DNA from: Bordetella parapertussis
GTDB taxonomy: Bacteria; Pseudomonadota; Gammaproteobacteria; Burkholderiales; SG8-41
Assembly: GCA_945870465.1 (NCBI GenBank)
Contig: CAMBSS010000109.1
Location: 1 to 15,129, forward strand
DNA: 15,129 nucleotides
Direction of reading: 5' to 3'
Shown: positions 13,103-15,129 of the stretch, piece after piece
Layout: every line of letters begins with the position of its first letter
Position numbering within the stretch: the first letter of the stretch is position 1
Notes under the pieces: model-generated
What the model saw: only the letters and a program-made list of their open reading frames with translations
Database searches by the model: none
What the model was told of the DNA's origin: nothing
Position numbers and translations under genes: made by a program

Positions 13103-15129
13103 CACACCCCCAGCGCGTTGTTGGCCTGCACCAGCGCGGATTGGCCGCCCGCCTGGGCGCTCATGGAGCGCTCGCGCTCCAGGTTGCGCTCGAGCTGGCT
13201 CTTGGCGGCGCGGTACTGTACCGGCCAATCCACGTCCAGGTAGCCGATCTTCGCGGCTTCCATCAATGTCCAGGCAGGATTGGCCAGATGCGGGCGCGCC
13301 ACGGCGCACAGGTCGGCGCGGCCCGCTGCAATGATGCTGTTCACGTGGTCGGCCTCGCTTATCGCGCCCACGGCGATGGTGGCTATGCCCGCTTCGTTGC
13401 GGATTCGATCGGCAAAGGGAGTCTGGAACATGCGCCCGTAGACCGGCTTTTCGCGCTTGCTCACCTGTCCGGAGGAGCAGTCGATCATGTCGGCGCCGGC
13501 CTCCTTGAAAACGCGCGCGATCTGCACCGCGTCATCGGGAGTGATGCCGCCCTCGACCCAGTCGTGCGCCGAAATGCGCACCGACATGGGCAGGTGCTGC
13601 GGCCAGACTTCGCGCAGCGCCTGGAAAACTTCCAGCGGATAGCGAAGCCGGTTCGCGAGGCTGCCGCCGTATTCGTCGGTGCGCCGGTTGGTCAGAGGCG
13701 AGATGAACGACGACAGCAGGTAGCCGTGCGCGCAGTGCAGCTCGAGCCAGTCGAAGCCGGCCTCGGCTGTCCAGCGCGCCGAACGAACGAAATCATCGCG
13801 CACGCGGTCCATATCGGCGCGAGTCATGGCGCGCGACCAATCGCTCACGCCGTCCAGGTACTGCTGCGGCGAGGCGGAAATCAGCGGCCAGTTGCCCGAG
13901 GCAAGCGGCCGGTCGATCCCTTCCCACATCACCCGCGTCGACCCCTTCGCGCCAGCGTGGCCAAGCTGCATCGCGATCTTCGCGTTGCTCTCGCGGTGCA
14001 CCCAGCTCACGATGCGCTGCCACGCGTCGCGCTGCCCCGGCGTGTACAGCCCCGGGCATGCCGGCGTGATGCGCGCATCAGCCGACACGCAGGTCATCTC
14101 GGCGAACACCAGGCCGGCGCCGCCCATGGCGCGGGCGCCCAGGTGCACCAGATGGTAATCCCCAGGGACGCCGTCAGCGGCCGAGTACTGCGCCATCGGC
14201 GAGACGACGACACGATTCTTGAGCGTCACCGCGCGCAAGGTGAACGGCGTGAACATGGGCGGAACCGGCCCGCGTTCGGGCGCGCGCGGCATGCCCGCGC
14301 GCCCGGCCAGCCAGTCTTCGTAGCCCTCTACGTAGCGCCTGTCGCGCAGCCGCAGGTTTTCGTGTGAGATGCGCTGACTGCGCGTCATCAGCGAATACGC
14401 GAACTGCTCAGGGGGCAGGTGGACGTAGCGCGCGACGTTCTCGAACCATTCGGTGGAGTTGCGCGCGGCGTTCTGAATGCGCAACACCTCGATGCTGCGC
14501 ACGGCTTGGTACTCCGCGAGAGCGCCGCCGAGATCATGCGGTTGCCTGCCGATACATGCCGCGAGTTCGATGGCATCCTCAAGCGCGAGCTTGGTGCCGG
14601 AGCCGATGGAAAAATGCGCCGTGTGCGCGGCGTCCCCCATCAGCACCACGGGCGCATGCCCGTTGTGGTGCACCCAGGTGCTGCACACCACGCGCGGGAA
14701 GCGGATCCACTGGGCGGAGCCGCGCAGGTGGGACGCGTTCGACATCAGCGCGTGGCCGTCCAGATACTTTGCGAATAGCCGCTCGCAGAAGGCAATTCCC
14801 TCCTCCTTGCCCATCCTGTCCAGACCGGCGCCGCGCCAGACATCCTCCGGTGTCTCAACGATAAAGGTAGAGGTGTCGCTGTCGAACCGGTAGGCATGCG
14901 CCTGGAACCAGCCCCACTCGGTTTCCTCGAATGCAAAAGTGAAGGCCTCGAACAGCTTGTGGGTGCCCAGCCAGACGAAACGGCACAGGCGCACATCCAT
15001 TTCGGGCTGATAGGTCGAGGCGTACTTGTTGCGGATCTGGCTGTTCAGGCCGTCGCCCGCGAGGATGAGGTCAGCGTCGCTATAGTCCCCGTCTTCATCG
15101 TCCCCGATATCCGTCGCCTCCCTGCCGAA
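13102..15129 (-). CDS. Bifunctional FAD monooxygenase / old-yellow-enzyme fusion: 2-aminobenzoyl-CoA monooxygenase/reductase or salicylyl-CoA 5-hydroxylase type (5' end beyond window)
   Basis: The frame is open to the right edge, so 675 C-terminal residues are visible; about 100 N-terminal residues with the FAD Rossmann GxGxxG are missing. The Met at 15000 is internal: upstream codons encode [19 protein letters not shown], the family's DG motif. The monooxygenase half continues with [18 protein letters not shown], the second FAD-binding motif, at visible residues 162-179. The second half, from about visible residue 292 ([20 protein letters not shown]), is an NADH:flavin oxidoreductase/OYE domain with [15 protein letters not shown] (the HxxH pair) and [12 protein letters not shown]. 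The YqjM-type cysteine is Ala here (SPMAQYS). In Azoarcus evansii this architecture hydroxylates and reduces 2-aminobenzoyl-CoA; salicylyl-CoA 5-hydroxylases share it. The adjoining ligase and Rid gene favour anthranilate. Confidence 0.9.
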   Translation of the reverse strand, partial: FGREATDIGDDEDGDYSDADLILAGDGLNSQIRNKYASTYQPEMDVRLCRFVWLGTHKLFEAFTFAFEETEWGWFQAHAYRFDSDTSTFIVETPEDVWRGAGLDRMGKEEGIAFCERLFAKYLDGHALMSNASHLRGSAQWIRFPRVVCSTWVHHNGHAPVVLMGDAAHTAHFSIGSGTKLALEDAIELAACIGRQPHDLGGALAEYQAVRSIEVLRIQNAARNSTEWFENVARYVHLPPEQFAYSLMTRSQRISHENLRLRDRRYVEGYEDWLAGRAGMPRAPERGPVPPMFTPFTLRAVTLKNRVVVSPMAQYSAADGVPGDYHLVHLGARAMGGAGLVFAEMTCVSADARITPACPGLYTPGQRDAWQRIVSWVHRESNAKIAMQLGHAGAKGSTRVMWEGIDRPLASGNWPLISASPQQYLDGVSDWSRAMTRADMDRVRDDFVRSARWTAEAGFDWLELHCAHGYLLSSFISPLTNRRTDEYGGSLANRLRYPLEVFQALREVWPQHLPMSVRISAHDWVEGGITPDDAVQIARVFKEAGADMIDCSSGQVSKREKPVYGRMFQTPFADRIRNEAGIATIAVGAISEADHVNSIIAAGRADLCAVARPHLANPAWTLMEAAKIGYLDVDWPVQYRAAKSQLERNLERERSMSAQAGGQSALVQANNALGV

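Noticed and set aside
13103..13309. 69-residue N-terminal extension of the SDR
   Set aside because: It lies inside the flavoprotein gene; the SDR fold begins right after the ATG at 13102, which overlaps the upstream stop.
13141..14367. 408-codon plus-strand open frame opposite the flavoprotein
   Set aside because: Antisense shadow of the OYE domain; no family features.
1..15129. CRISPR arrays, tRNA or rRNA genes, transposase genes, phage genes
   Set aside because: I saw no regularly spaced repeats, cloverleaf-like or rRNA sequence, or transposase/integrase motifs in either strand.

Overview
The window is GC-rich and looks like a betaproteobacterium, probably Burkholderiales. The reasons are two Bug-type periplasmic binding proteins (a family strongly expanded in that order), tightly overlapping catabolic operons, and a 2-aminobenzoyl-CoA gene set of the kind known from Azoarcus/Thauera relatives. 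The species cannot be named from the sequence.

Layout. (1) 1-1109: the end of an unknown upstream region, then a plus-strand Bug-family solute-binding protein. (2) 1110-2276: a scar zone without an intact metabolic gene. It holds the C-terminal tail of a cyclic amidohydrolase, a minus-strand VapB/FitA-like antitoxin followed by a VapC-type PIN toxin that appears to have lost its middle by an in-frame deletion, and short degraded reading frames. (3) 2277-6087: a plus-strand operon of a second Bug protein, a small cupin, a Rieske ring-hydroxylating oxygenase alpha subunit and a LigJ-like amidohydrolase (4-oxalomesaconate hydratase family). The first three genes are joined by ATGA overlaps. It looks like uptake and oxidation of an aromatic acid whose identity is not known. 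(4) 15129-6095: a minus-strand operon that meets the previous one tail to tail with 7 bp between the stop codons. In transcription order it has a two-domain flavoprotein (5' end beyond the window), SDR dehydrogenase, MarR regulator, crotonase-fold enzyme, acyl-CoA dehydrogenase, 2-aminobenzoate/benzoate-type CoA ligase, Rid-family protein and 3-hydroxyacyl-CoA dehydrogenase. Most junctions overlap by 1-4 nt.

How the genes work together. The minus operon fits the aerobic CoA-dependent anthranilate route. The ligase makes 2-aminobenzoyl-CoA, and the FAD monooxygenase/old-yellow-enzyme fusion hydroxylates and reduces the ring to a non-aromatic enamine-ketone. The remaining genes would deaminate, open and beta-oxidise the product. 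Three members carry unusual active sites or open roles: the crotonase lacks both classical catalytic glutamates but has an Asp where dienoyl-CoA isomerases have one; the Rid protein has Met where RidA has its catalytic Arg; and no thiolase or dedicated ring-opening enzyme is otherwise present. These are my candidates for incompletely described steps.

Start sites were revised where ribosome-binding sites or stop-start overlaps point to a shorter or alternative start (132, 3254, 8024, 10895, 12314 and 13102). The flavoprotein frame is open through the right edge of the window, so the Met at 15000 is internal.
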